A stretch of 64,000 nucleotides of DNA from Bacteroides sp. 214 (GTDB taxonomy: Bacteria; Bacteroidota; Bacteroidia; Bacteroidales; Bacteroidaceae): contig NZ_QVML01000016.1 of assembly GCF_010501015.1 (NCBI RefSeq), forward strand, positions 1-64,000. Direction: 5' to 3'. The stretch's first letter is position 1, and the number at the start of each line of letters is the position of its first letter. Positions 36,379-44,928 of this stretch are shown here, piece after piece. The notes beneath the pieces are model-generated. The model was not told where the DNA came from. It was given only the letters and a program-made list of their open reading frames with translations, and did not search any database. The position numbers and the translations under genes are program-made.

Positions 36379-37410
36379 ATGAGAAGCTTTGCATCAGATA
36401 ATAATTCGGGCGTGCATCCATTGGTGATAGACGCTATTTGTGCTGCCAATCAAGACCATGCCTTAGGTTATGGAAGCGACCGCTGGACGAATGAGGCTGT
36501 CGCGAAAATCAAACAAACATTCGGAGATAATTGCGAACCGTTTTTTGTGTTTAATGGTACGGGCAGTAATATTGTAGCGTTACAGTTGCTTTTGCGTCCA
36601 TACAACTCGATACTTTGTGCCGAAACATCGCATATTTTTGTGGATGAGTGTGGCGGTCCTGTGAAAAGTACCGGTTGTACTATTCGTCCGATACAAACGC
36701 CTGATGGTAAGCTTACTCCCGAACTCATTCGTCCGTACTTAACTGGCTTTGGCGATCAGCATCACTCGCAGCCAGGGGTAATTTATCTTTCGCAATGTAC
36801 CGAGCTTGGAACTATCTACACTGTCGATGAATTGAAAGCTATTACCAATTTGGCGTACGACTACAACATAAAAGTGGTTATGGATGGAGCGCGCATAGCC
36901 AATGCTTGTGCTGCACAGAATCTCTCCTTGCGTGAGCTAACGGTGGATTGTGGTATCGATGCGTTGACTTTTGGAGGTACGAAGAATGGATTGATGATAG
37001 GGGAGTGTGTTATTGTTTTCGATCAATCCCTACGTCAGGAAGCATTGTTTGTTCGCAAGCAATCTGCTCAACTAGCTTCGAAAATGCGTTATCTTTCTTG
37101 TCAATTCACAGCTTATCTTACCGATGAACTCTGGTTGAAAAACGCACAACATGCCAATTCTATGGCTGGTAAACTCTATGAAGCGTTGAATAAATCTTCT
37201 TATGTTTGCTTTACGCAAAAGGTGGAAAGTAATCAGCTCTTTCTGACTATGCCTCGTGCCATTATTGATAAGTTGTTGGAGTTTTATTTCTTTTACTTCT
37301 GGAACGAAGCGAATAATGAAATTAGGCTGGTAACTTCGTTTGATACGACACAAGAGGATATCGATGTATTTATTAAGGCCTTTTATGAGGCGGTTAAAAC
37401 ATATAGATAA
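36379..37410 (+). CDS. ltaE: Low-specificity threonine aldolase
   Basis: PLP enzyme that cleaves threonine or allo-threonine to glycine and acetaldehyde. Fold type I features: FASDNNSGVHP start, GSNIVALQLL, the Asp in MDGARIANAC that pairs with the PLP nitrogen, and the PLP lysine in LTFGGTKNGLMIGE. Length 343 is typical. The 237 bp upstream hold a small hairpin (GCATAGCCCGCTATGC) but no gene. A strong terminator follows. Confidence 0.93.
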   Translation: MRSFASDNNSGVHPLVIDAICAANQDHALGYGSDRWTNEAVAKIKQTFGDNCEPFFVFNGTGSNIVALQLLLRPYNSILCAETSHIFVDECGGPVKSTGCTIRPIQTPDGKLTPELIRPYLTGFGDQHHSQPGVIYLSQCTELGTIYTVDELKAITNLAYDYNIKVVMDGARIANACAAQNLSLRELTVDCGIDALTFGGTKNGLMIGECVIVFDQSLRQEALFVRKQSAQLASKMRYLSCQFTAYLTDELWLKNAQHANSMAGKLYEALNKSSYVCFTQKVESNQLFLTMPRAIIDKLLEFYFFYFWNEANNEIRLVTSFDTTQEDIDVFIKAFYEAVKTYR

Positions 37411-37414
37411 ACAT

Positions 37415-37446
37415 AAAAGTCTGCACCTTCGCAGGTACAGACTTTT
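37415..37446 (+). terminator. Threonine aldolase terminator
   Basis: AAAAGTCTG-ACCT pairs with AGGT-CAGACTTTT around TCGC. A second hairpin (ACTGAATCT/AGATTCAGT, 37453-37480) follows and precedes CGGTTCTTTT. Confidence 0.85.
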
Positions 37447-37562
37447 GTGTTAACTGAATCTATTGGGGGTGAGATTCAGTCGGTTCTTTTGTGTGCTGAA
37501 AATTCTTTTCTCCTAGAACTAATACATAATATAAACTAACCTTTAAAACTTATGGAAATTTA

Positions 37563-40061
37563 TTATAATCCTACAGCTTCGCGCAATGGCGCAAATGTAT
37601 AGCCTTTTTTCTTCAATGCTTTTATCATCTTATCCAAATAACCATTGTAAAACTTGTCAGTGCGTGCATCGCTGGTTCCTAAATGGATTAATATGATGTG
37701 CCCGTTCAATCCTTCTTTGGCTTCGACCGACATGAGTCTGTCATAAATCTCCCGACTGCTTCGATAATTCTTCATGTTAGGAGTGGTATAGTCCGCATTA
37801 GTCAGCGTGCCTGCAGTGAAATTTAGCAAATGCAATCCTAAACTCCTTGTCCATGCGGCAATTTCCTTGTTGTAATGTTCGTAGGGTGGAACAAACAGCA
37901 GTGCATCTGTATATTTTATACCTGCTTCGTGGAGTTGCTGATAGTTCTTTGTTAAATCTTCAACAAATTCATCGTAGGTAATAAGGGTATTATTTCGGTC
38001 TTCCCATGAACAATAGAGAGGGTGCGCATAGCTATGAGCACCAATGTAATGCCCTTCTGTTTTTAGTTGCTGAACCACATCGGGAAACATCTTAAAGAAA
38101 TCTCCGGTAAAGAAGAATGCACCTTTGACTTTGTTATTTTTCAGGGTCTTAATGATTGTCTCCGAACCATCAGCTTTGTCGGCAGCAGTGAAAATCAACG
38201 TAACTTGCTTCTTACTAGGGTCGGTTTTGATGATGCCGTCGTGTGCGTAAATGTTTTTATCGTTTCTTGTACCGGCTACTTTCATGCCATCTTTTTGCAA
38301 AGCAGAGAGGTAATAGGTAAGGCAAGCCGTACCGTCCATAGTTGGCTCATTTGTAGAGTAGTCATGAATACCATCATGGTAAACCATCAGGCCGGGCTGA
38401 AAACGTTCATATGCTTCGCCGTCGGCTAGTTGTACACCGCGCAGGTTGCGGAAGATATTCGTGTATACGGGTCCGTCAACAATGCCGCCGGGTGTATTTC
38501 CCAAACCAGCGTTGAGATACGATGAGTGCGGTTGTGAAGGATGATCTCCCCATAGTGGCAACTCCACAATCATACTTGTTCCCCATGGGTTGCAACCAAA
38601 AAGCCAGTCGCGCATGGCAGCTTCCATCTCTTCATACTTGGTGTCTCCGGTAAGTTCGCGGTACAAGCGGCATTGGGTAAGCATAGCAGTAGTTAGATTA
38701 TTGGAACACCAGATGTAAGGAATGCCATGCATGAAAGGACTTTCCACCGCCTTCTCGTATGTACGTTGTATTCCTGTGCGCATGTTTCGAGCGAACTCCT
38801 TATTTAACCGCTCGTTGTTCGATGCGCTTGCTAACCAGTAGTGCCCCATATTCATAAACGGATACCATTGATAGTGACGCGCACTATCTGCTCCCATCCA
38901 TGGGGTAACCGGTTCGCGGCGCCCATATTCAACGGCTTGATCCAAGTATTTGGAATCTTTGGTCATCATGTACATCTCTGCGGCAGCAAGCTCCATGTCG
39001 TCTACCCAGTTGTCTTCCTCATATATATAAGGAGATTTTACAGAGGCTGTTTGACAAGCACCGGGATGTTCTACACCGTGTTGATAAGCATCATCGGCTT
39101 TTGCGCCAATCTTTGCTGCAAATTCAGGATAGAACTCCTTCAGAATTTGAGAACCAAGTGCAAAGCATGAAGCAAATTTTCCTGCTGTGCTGGCAGTTCC
39201 GGTCGTGGCATTTACGAACTTTCCGCGTATTTGCTTTTCTCCACTAACAAAGTACACTGGGCGACCTTTCCCCGGTCCGTAGTCATAATCAACCAGGTCT
39301 TCGTTAGGAAGTCGCATTCCTGCGTGATCTCTATCATCAGCTATCTGATTGTACATTTCTCCCTTCTCAGGGTTCATTTTGTCAAGCCAGTCAAGCCCCC
39401 ACTTTATCTCATCTACAATGTCGGGGATACCGTTTGCTCCAGGTAGTCCGTTGGCATCGTACGCATCGGTAAACGCTTCCGGGTTCTGCTGATAAGCAAA
39501 CATCATTTGGTAAATGGCATTGGCAGATGTAGTAGTGTATTGCAGATAGTCTGTAGCATCGTGCCATCCGCCGGTAACATCGATGCGTTGCCCCGTCTTG
39601 GTGGGGTGGTAAATGATGTAGCCATCATGTGTATGGCAACTATCCTTGAGGAAAGGATTAAAGCCACACCGTTGTTGCCTCATGTATGTCAACAGGAAGT
39701 CGGCTGTCCCATTATATACATGGTTGTTGATAGGAAATGCCGGAGATTTAGCCTTTCCGGCTACAAGGTAATAGACCCCCGTTTCGTTAAAGTCACTAAA
39801 GTCTAGTCGGTAGGTGACTTTCATTTGTCCAAGTTTTCCGGTTGCTTTAGGGGCTTGGAAGGTTTTTACGTTTTTTCTAGAGAATGCATCAACAAGCGTA
39901 TACTCTTTCACAAGAGTTTCTTCTTCACTCATAAACACAGCGACTTTCTTCGTGTTTGGTAAATAGCCCAATTGATTAACCCGTATCCATTCATCAGCTT
40001 TTACATTGGTAGAGGCGATGATGAACAACGTTGCGATGAGTAGGCATTGATTGAGTTTCAT
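37563..40061 (-). CDS. Glycoside hydrolase family 9 - polysaccharide deacetylase fusion
   Basis: Secreted two-enzyme protein for beta-glucan-type glycans. Signal peptide ends near residue 22 (NVKA/DE). Then a cellulase N-terminal Ig-like domain (~25-105), a GH9 (alpha/alpha)6 barrel (~115-590) with catalytic Asp168 and Asp171 in GGWHDATD and the acid Glu in TNEPTMDGTA, and a NodB-like deacetylase domain (~610-825). In the latter the first motif reads FTAAD in place of TFDD, so the catalytic-base Asp is lost, whereas the metal-binding HSYAHP is kept; it may be inactive or a binding module. Monocistronic; no SusC/D neighbours. Confidence 0.92.
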   Translation of the reverse strand: MKLNQCLLIATLFIIASTNVKADEWIRVNQLGYLPNTKKVAVFMSEEETLVKEYTLVDAFSRKNVKTFQAPKATGKLGQMKVTYRLDFSDFNETGVYYLVAGKAKSPAFPINNHVYNGTADFLLTYMRQQRCGFNPFLKDSCHTHDGYIIYHPTKTGQRIDVTGGWHDATDYLQYTTTSANAIYQMMFAYQQNPEAFTDAYDANGLPGANGIPDIVDEIKWGLDWLDKMNPEKGEMYNQIADDRDHAGMRLPNEDLVDYDYGPGKGRPVYFVSGEKQIRGKFVNATTGTASTAGKFASCFALGSQILKEFYPEFAAKIGAKADDAYQHGVEHPGACQTASVKSPYIYEEDNWVDDMELAAAEMYMMTKDSKYLDQAVEYGRREPVTPWMGADSARHYQWYPFMNMGHYWLASASNNERLNKEFARNMRTGIQRTYEKAVESPFMHGIPYIWCSNNLTTAMLTQCRLYRELTGDTKYEEMEAAMRDWLFGCNPWGTSMIVELPLWGDHPSQPHSSYLNAGLGNTPGGIVDGPVYTNIFRNLRGVQLADGEAYERFQPGLMVYHDGIHDYSTNEPTMDGTACLTYYLSALQKDGMKVAGTRNDKNIYAHDGIIKTDPSKKQVTLIFTAADKADGSETIIKTLKNNKVKGAFFFTGDFFKMFPDVVQQLKTEGHYIGAHSYAHPLYCSWEDRNNTLITYDEFVEDLTKNYQQLHEAGIKYTDALLFVPPYEHYNKEIAAWTRSLGLHLLNFTAGTLTNADYTTPNMKNYRSSREIYDRLMSVEAKEGLNGHIILIHLGTSDARTDKFYNGYLDKMIKALKKKGYTFAPLREAVGL

Positions 40062-40404
40062 TGCTTATTGTGACTTTCAAGGTTAAAATATCTTCGTATT
40101 ACTATAACAAATTAAGAAAACTTGAAGAGATAAATAGCAATGAACCTCGATTAATTAATAGTTATTACAAAATATTTAGTTGTATTTATAAAATATCAAG
40201 TCTTAAATGATGTAAATAGATTGTTTGCTTGTGAGTAGATGTGTTTGTTGTTTATTCCTGAATATTAGTTGATTGTGATTATTTTATTAATGTTTTATCT
40301 TTGCGTTTTTCTATTTATCTGCATTTGGTTATGAATTATAAACAATATTTTAGAAATTGAATTAGCTGAAGTGTTTAAAAATATCAAAGAAGTGTGATTG
40401 AAAA

Positions 40405-40457
40405 TAAAAAAGGAAGCCCCAAAGTCTATTTGAAATAACTTGGGGCTTCCTTTTTTT
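40405..40457 (-). terminator. Terminator after DUF2582 copy 2 (possibly bidirectional)
   Basis: GGAAGCCCCAA pairs with TTGGGGCTTCC with flanking A- and T-runs on both sides. It is the only notable structure in the AT-rich 408-bp gap 40062-40469, which shows no gene. Confidence 0.88.
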
Positions 40458-40469
40458 ACTTATATTCTA

Positions 40470-40688
40470 TTAAATCCTTGATGGTATCAATAGCAGCTGT
40501 TCTTCTTCTACGGACAATCCGATATTGATTTCCTTTGATAGCCATCTTATTGCTAGGATGACTTCTTCGAACGATAGAGCCAATTTGTTGCACAGTTCTT
40601 GTATTGAAATACTAACTGTTGAGTAGTTCAGAATGCTCTGAATTTTGCTCGCATTTGCTTCTGTCTTTTTGCTTTCTACTTCGTTCAT
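40470..40688 (-). CDS. DUF2582 winged-helix protein, copy 2
   Basis: A 72-residue relative of the protein at 34364: ASKIQSILNYSTVSISIQEL matches its first helices, EEVILAIRWLSKEINIGLSVEEEQLLLIP its wing. The conserved pair is WLAHEARIELEE in copy 1 and WLSKEINIGLSV here. The basic recognition surface is less evident. Free-standing, with a strong terminator. Function unknown. Confidence 0.75.
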   Translation of the reverse strand: MNEVESKKTEANASKIQSILNYSTVSISIQELCNKLALSFEEVILAIRWLSKEINIGLSVEEEQLLLIPSRI

Positions 40689-40986
40689 GCCTTGGTTTTT
40701 GGTTATGATTCTAAAGTTATAAATTTCTTCTGAATAATGCTAATTTGCTGTCTCTCTTTTCTCTCTTTTTATTATTTGTTACAGAAATAGACCAACATCC
40801 TGTAGTATTAAATAATATTATTAAATCAAGTAAGAAAGTTAGAAGAACTCAGTACTTTTTGTGAAAACAAAAAGAAAAGGTTTTTGTTCAAAAATTATCT
40901 TGCATATCCCGTTAGCTGAATTGATTTAAGTAGTATAAATATCACACAAACCCTCTTGCGGATAGGTTGTAGAACGTTAATTCGGA

Positions 40987-41018
40987 TTTGGAAATGTCGC
41001 TCAAAAAAGTTATCTTTA
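40987..41018 (+). promoter_or_regulatory. Candidate promoter of a small RNA
   Basis: TTTG (40987-40990), 20 bp, TATCTTTA (41011-41018): exact -33 and one-mismatch -7. No coding sequence follows; a terminator begins 34 bp downstream. Confidence 0.5.
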
Positions 41019-41020
41019 GT

Positions 41021-41092
41021 ATAGCAAAGATATACAGATAGTATATAAATGTAGAGGCGGGGAACCATGGGGTTTTTCGCCTCTCTTTTTTC
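41021..41092 (+). ncRNA. Candidate ~70-nt small RNA
   Basis: A promoter-like pair (40987-41018) is followed by a short AT-rich stretch and then a strong terminator: AGAGGCG (41053-41059) pairs with CGCCTCT (41078-41084) with inner GGAACC/GGTT pairing, then CTTTTTT. There is no gene on this strand in the 40689-41566 gap to explain the terminator, so a short transcript is a reasonable reading. It matches no RNA family I recognise. Confidence 0.4.
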
Positions 41093-41099
41093 GCGAAAT

Positions 41100-41186
41100 C
41101 GACTAAAAACGGTTACCGCTTTTAGTCGAAGTGGTAACCACCGACACCCAAAGTGGTAACCACTATTGCTCTTAGTGGTAACCACA
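41100..41186. repeat. 22-bp array of GGTAACC palindromes
   Basis: GGTTACC at 41111 and GGTAACC at 41133, 41155 and 41177, exactly 22 bp apart; the last three extend to the palindrome GTGGTAACCAC. The first unit is enclosed in a larger inverted repeat, CGACTAAAA (41100-41108) and TTTTAGTCG (41120-41128). It starts 8 bp after the small-RNA terminator. Confidence 0.88.
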
Positions 41187-41494
41187 AAGTTTAAAACGCT
41201 GCATCGGAAAATAAAATCTTTCGCATTGCATTTTTTGCGATATAACCAAAACAAAAACCCTTTATTTAATAGAAACTTAAAAGTTAATACTCTATAAATA
41301 AATCAACCTTAAATAGGTTCTTGAATGGTTATATTATTATACATATAATATGTTGGAGAAAAATTTATTGCGTTTTTAGAAAGCGTTTTGAATCTACATA
41401 AACTTTATGATTCTTCTTTCGGATACTTATAGCATTCTATTATGATTTCTGTGGGAGGTAATTAAGAAACGAATAAAAGAATCCGCTTAATTAT

Positions 41495-41525
41495 TTTGCA
41501 TGTTTCAAAAAAAGCGCTACATTTG
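41495..41525 (+). promoter_or_regulatory. tRNA-Asp promoter, perfect Bacteroidetes consensus
   Basis: TTTG (41495-41498), 19 bp, TACATTTG (41518-41525): both boxes and the spacer match the consensus exactly, 41 bp before the mature tRNA. Confidence 0.85.
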
Positions 41526-41566
41526 CATCCGCAATCGAGAGAGATTGTTACTTGAAAGAGTAATTT

Positions 41567-41640
41567 GGTGTGGTAGTTCAGTTGGTTAGAATACCTGCCT
41601 GTCACGCAGGGGGTCGCGGGTTCGAGTCCCGTCCATACCG
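41567..41640 (+). tRNA. tRNA-Asp (GTC)
   Basis: Acceptor stem GGTGTGG (41567-41573) pairs with CCATACC (41633-41639, one G-U), discriminator G. D-arm AGTTCAGTTGGTTAGA, anticodon arm CCTGC-CTGTCAC-GCAGG with anticodon GTC, and T-arm CGGGTTCGAGTCCCG are canonical. CCA is not encoded. Mobile-element remnants follow within about 130 bp, so this tRNA may have served as an integration target. Confidence 0.97.
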
Positions 41641-41675
41641 CTTAAAAGACTGACAATCAGTCGATTGCGAAGACA

Positions 41676-41712
41676 AAAAGCCTGTAAAATAGCATTTTAC
41701 AGGCTTTTTTTT
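41676..41712 (+). terminator. tRNA-Asp terminator
   Basis: AGCCTGTAAAAT pairs with ATTTTACAGGCT around a 3-base loop, then eight T. Confidence 0.92.
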
Positions 41713-41768
41713 ATATCCCTTTAGGACACACTAAAGTCATTAAAAAACCAAAGTCGGACAGAGTTCCG

Positions 41769-42056
41769 TTACCAAATCATTACCCTACCATTTGGGCATT
41801 TTAGTTCAATAGTATGTATTTTATTGAAATACAATACAAATCCAAGTATTTCGGGTTTAATTTCTTTGAAAAAAACAATCTCATCTTCCTCTTCTACATT
41901 TTTCAGAGAAAGGATTTTTTTTCGTATATCTATCAAGCATTTTTCTAAATATTCTATCATAGAAACTGCAACTTCAATAGAAATATCACCGTCCATATCT
42001 ATTGACTCCAGTTCGAGATGAACTTCTTTTAGTTTTTGAGATAAATATTCTTTCAT
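41769..42056 (-). pseudogene. Truncated RteC-type regulator of a conjugative transposon
   Basis: The 95 residues match the N-terminal part of RteC, the excision regulator of CTnDOT-type conjugative transposons: paired charged helices (KEYLSQKLKEVHLELESI), then DEIVFFKEIKPEILGFVLYFNKIHTIELKCPNG. Full RteC is over 200 residues; here the match ends abruptly and the frame closes with RVMIW. It is therefore probably the broken end of an integrative element near tRNA-Asp. No transfer or integrase genes remain. Identification is from memory of the family pattern. Confidence 0.7.
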
Positions 42057-42092
42057 TTCAGTTGATTTTTCAAGATTCAGCTCATAAATATT

Positions 42093-42542
42093 CTATTTAG
42101 AAAGTAGATTTATGACAAAATACCCACCAAATACTTGTAATAATATGCCCGGTATTGCTATACGAAAGTCCTGAATTGCAGCCATAAAATCTTCTACTAA
42201 TATCCATTCAACCAATGTTCCTGTAATTTGATAGGATAACACGACTAAAGCTAAAATAAGAATAGAAATCCGTTTGAAATAGTTGGCTGCAAGTCCTGCA
42301 GCAACAGCCAATAGAACGGATTTTGCTATAATAGCTGGCAACACAGTAGGAGCAGGCATTCCAAATAATAAGGAGTTGATTAACGGAGAAAGAACAGCAA
42401 TCAGCAAACCTGCTTTCCAACCATACTTATATGCTCCGACAAGTGTGAAGAAGTAGATAGGTAAGAATATCAATCCGCCATTAGGTACTAAATGACATAG
42501 TTGTGGTAAAAGGATATTGCCGACAACAAAAATAGATGCCAC
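42093..42542 (-). CDS. ECF transporter S-component-like membrane protein, possibly 5'-truncated
   Basis: 149 residues with five or six membrane helices (LIFLPIYFFTLVGAYKYGW, LLIAVLSPLINSLLF, LPAIIAKSVLLAVAAGL, LQVFGGYFVINLL), the pattern of substrate-binding S components of ECF vitamin transporters. The first codon listed is GTG at 42542. In-frame sequence continues upstream as KFQTLNYSSVKTYL, which looks like the genuine N-terminus, but the codon before it is ATA, not ATG, and truncated RND coding begins at the same point. The native start may have been destroyed by the junction. The substrate cannot be assigned. Confidence 0.65.
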   Translation of the reverse strand: MASIFVVGNILLPQLCHLVPNGGLIFLPIYFFTLVGAYKYGWKAGLLIAVLSPLINSLLFGMPAPTVLPAIIAKSVLLAVAAGLAANYFKRISILILALVVLSYQITGTLVEWILVEDFMAAIQDFRIAIPGILLQVFGGYFVINLLSK

Positions 42543-42585
42543 TAAATATGTTTTTACAGAACTATAATTCAGTGTCTGGAACTTT

Positions 42586-43230
42586 ATGGTTGTAGGTCGT
42601 CCGAGTGGTGATGTGGGCGATGATGTGATGGCAACAATAGAGGGTCTCGAACTGCCGGATTCGAGACAAATAAAGTATGCCGGGGATATGGAGAATCAGG
42701 AAGAAGGTTTTGGCGATTTAGGAACCGTGATGCTGATTTCTTTGATATTAGTATATCTTCTTATGGTTTTGCTTTATAACAGCTATACTCATCCGTTTGT
42801 AATTATCCTCTCCATACCGTTGGCCATTATCGGAGTATTTTTTACACTCGGACTGACAATGACTCCGCTTGGAATCATCACCATGCTCGGAATCCTTATA
42901 TTAATTGGATTGGTTTCCCGAAACGGAATATTGGTGGTCGATTTTATCAATCAACAATTGGAACAGGGTGTAGCTATCAAAGAGGCGCTTCTGGAGGCTA
43001 CAAGCCGCCGTTTTCGTCCTATCTTGCTGACAACAATCTCTACTGTAGTCGGCATGATTCCAATAGCTATAGCCCACGGAGCCGGAGCTGAATGGAAAAA
43101 CGGGCTAGGATGGGTGTTGATAGGCGGACTTATATGTTCAATGTTCCTTTCATTGGTAATTATTCCGCTTGTGTATTATTTATTTTATCGTTTGCGGGAG
43201 AGATTGACTAGGAGTAAAAAAAGGTTTTAA
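42586..43230 (+). pseudogene. C-terminal fragment of an RND efflux pump (AcrB/HAE1 family)
   Basis: The 214 residues are the last membrane bundle of an RND transporter: a docking-domain piece (VVGRPSGDVGDDVMATIEGL) then helices LGTVMLISLILVYLLMVLLY, FVIILSIPLAIIGVFF, GIITMLGILILIGLVSRNGILVVDFIN and FRPILLTTISTVVGMIPIA. Complete pumps have over 1000 residues, so about 80 percent is missing. An in-frame stop lies 21 bp upstream (42565). Its left boundary meets the opposing transporter gene exactly, the mark of a deletion or recombination scar. Confidence 0.88.
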
Positions 43231-43344
43231 TATAAACACAAAATAGATATGTTATTTAACCACGATAAGAATTTATCATGGGATTAAAAGGAAGTGCTTT
43301 TAATACACTATTTTTGTGTTTCAATTTCTAATAAATAATAGATT

Positions 43345-43845
43345 ATGGCAAGACCAACCAATAAGCAGGATTTGATAGTAGCTGCTAACAGCCAGTTTGA
43401 TAAACTGTGGAAGCTGATTGATTCCATGCCAGATGAAAAACAGCTAGGTGCATTTTCTTTTGATGATAGAGATAAGAATCTGCGCGATGTATTGATACAT
43501 CTATATGAGTGGCACCAATTATTATTGAATTGGCTTCGTTCCAATCAAGCTGGCAATATGGTTAGCTTTCTGCCCGAGCCTTATAACTGGAAAACATATC
43601 CACAGATGAATGTTGAGTTTTGGAAAAAGCACCAAGCAACTCCGTTGGAAGAAGCGGTTACACTTTTGAAAGAAAGTCATACCGATGTGATGCAGCTTAT
43701 TGGGCCACTTACCGATGAGGAGTTGTTTACGAAGAAGTACTTTCCGTGGACCGGGACAACTAACCTAGGGAGTTATTGTATTTCTGCCACATCGAGTCAC
43801 TATGATTGGGCAATGAAGAAACTGAAGCAACACACAAAAGCCTGA
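43345..43845 (+). CDS. ClbS/DfsB-family four-helix bundle protein
   Basis: 166 residues of the DUF1706 type: MARPTNKQDLIVAANSQFDKLWKLID, RDVLIHLYEWHQLLLNWL, and the C-terminal WTGTTNLGSYCISATSSHYDWAMKK. ClbS, the colibactin self-protection protein, belongs here and hydrolyses an activated cyclopropane; many family members act on unknown electrophiles or bind small molecules. No toxin cluster is near. It has its own strong terminator. Confidence 0.88.
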   Translation: MARPTNKQDLIVAANSQFDKLWKLIDSMPDEKQLGAFSFDDRDKNLRDVLIHLYEWHQLLLNWLRSNQAGNMVSFLPEPYNWKTYPQMNVEFWKKHQATPLEEAVTLLKESHTDVMQLIGPLTDEELFTKKYFPWTGTTNLGSYCISATSSHYDWAMKKLKQHTKA

Positions 43846-43857
43846 TGAAAAATAAAT

Positions 43858-43900
43858 AAATCTTGCAATCCTATTTCTAAGTTTGGATTGCAAGATTTTT
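43858..43900 (+). terminator. Terminator after the ClbS-like gene
   Basis: AAATCTTGCAATCC pairs with GGATTGCAAGATTT, then T-run. It is also close to the end of the convergent flavodoxin gene. Confidence 0.9.
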
Positions 43901-43929
43901 AGTTTTAGACAGTTTCGAATGCACTGTTA

Positions 43930-44469
43930 TTATTGAACTGCAATTACCTCTTCAGCCCATTTCTTGACACCAGAAGTACCGTCGTTGAATAGTTTTCCAG
44001 TGTGCCAGTTGATTTTATTATATTGTTCCTTCAATTCTTTTACACTGTTCTGTATGGAACTGCTGCCCGACGTGGCAAACGGTATGACAGTCTTCCCATC
44101 CAGCTTATAGCTTTCGATAAACGTGTTGATGATACGCGGACATAAATTCCACCATATCGGATAACCGAGGAATATCACATCGTAGGTTTCCGCCTTCGCA
44201 TTTTTGTCTGCCAGTGCGGGGCGTGAAGCAGCGTCATTCATCTCTTTACTGCTGCGGCTCTCCTTGTTACGCCAGTCAAGGTCGGCAGATGAATAAGCTG
44301 TTTGAGGTTGAATACGGTATAGTGTTGCGTCTGTAGCCTGAGCAATGGCTTTAGCCACTGTCTCGGTATTACCTGTACAGGAGAAATAGGCTACCATTAC
44401 TTTCTTCTCCTGGGCGTATATCCATGTCGCCGACAGGACACACATAATAGTTATAATCAGATGTTTCAT
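43930..44469 (-). CDS. Secreted flavodoxin-like protein
   Basis: Signal peptide (MKHLIITIMCVLSATWIYAQ) followed by a flavodoxin fold: FMN phosphate loop SCTGNTETVAKAIA, FLGYPIWWNLCPRIINTFIE around the isoalloxazine, and FATSGSSSIQNS. An exported flavodoxin is unusual because FMN must be loaded in the periplasm. It closes a five-gene operon, 23 bp after a cytoplasmic paralogue with the same motifs. Probably a periplasmic redox protein; the partner is unknown. Confidence 0.88.
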   Translation of the reverse strand: MKHLIITIMCVLSATWIYAQEKKVMVAYFSCTGNTETVAKAIAQATDATLYRIQPQTAYSSADLDWRNKESRSSKEMNDAASRPALADKNAKAETYDVIFLGYPIWWNLCPRIINTFIESYKLDGKTVIPFATSGSSSIQNSVKELKEQYNKINWHTGKLFNDGTSGVKKWAEEVIAVQ

Positions 44470-44492
44470 TTGTTTGTATTTTATGATAATAG

Positions 44493-44927
44493 TTATCCTT
44501 TCAGGAGTTTGCCGGCTTTCCAGTCGAGCTGGGGATATGCTTTACGAAGATTTTTCTCGCAGTTCTCAATTCCGCTTCCTCCGGAAGTGGCAAAGGGTAT
44601 AAGAGTCTTGCCCGAAAGGTCGTAGCTCTCAATAAACGTATTAATAATGGTCGGCGCAATGTACCACCATACGGGAAATCCGATGTAGATCGTATCGTAT
44701 TGCTCTACATTGTCAAGCCTTCCCGCTATGGCCGGGCGTGATGCCGGGTCGCGCATTTCTACCGAACTGCGGCTCGCCTTGTCGTTCCAGTTCAGGTCTG
44801 CTGCCGAGTACGGTATTTCGGGTACTATTTCGTAAAGGTCGGCATCCATATTTGCCGCCAATTTATTTGCTGTCCTCTTTGTTGTCCCGCTACAAGAGAA
44901 GTAGGCTACTAAAATATTCTTCTTCAT
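44493..44927 (-). CDS. Cytoplasmic flavodoxin
   Basis: 144 residues without a signal peptide. Phosphate loop [14 protein letters not shown], then [21 protein letters not shown] and [16 protein letters not shown], nearly the same blocks as its secreted neighbour, so the pair arose by duplication. Its ATG lies one base after the stop of the CMD/cupin gene, implying tight coupling. Likely carries electrons in a reductive detoxification system; inferred from the operon. Confidence 0.9.
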   Translation of the reverse strand: MKKNILVAYFSCSGTTKRTANKLAANMDADLYEIVPEIPYSAADLNWNDKASRSSVEMRDPASRPAIAGRLDNVEQYDTIYIGFPVWWYIAPTIINTFIESYDLSGKTLIPFATSGGSGIENCEKNLRKAYPQLDWKAGKLLKG

Positions 44928-44928
44928 G

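Noticed and set aside
40895-41254. 119-residue frame on the minus strand
   Set aside because: It runs across the candidate promoter, the terminator and the GGTAACC array, has an atypical Cys/Arg/Phe-rich composition and no recognisable domain.
43231-43344. Second boundary of the mobile-element remnant
   Set aside because: A small inverted repeat (GATAA/TTATC) is present but there is no tRNA end duplication or other attachment-like sequence.
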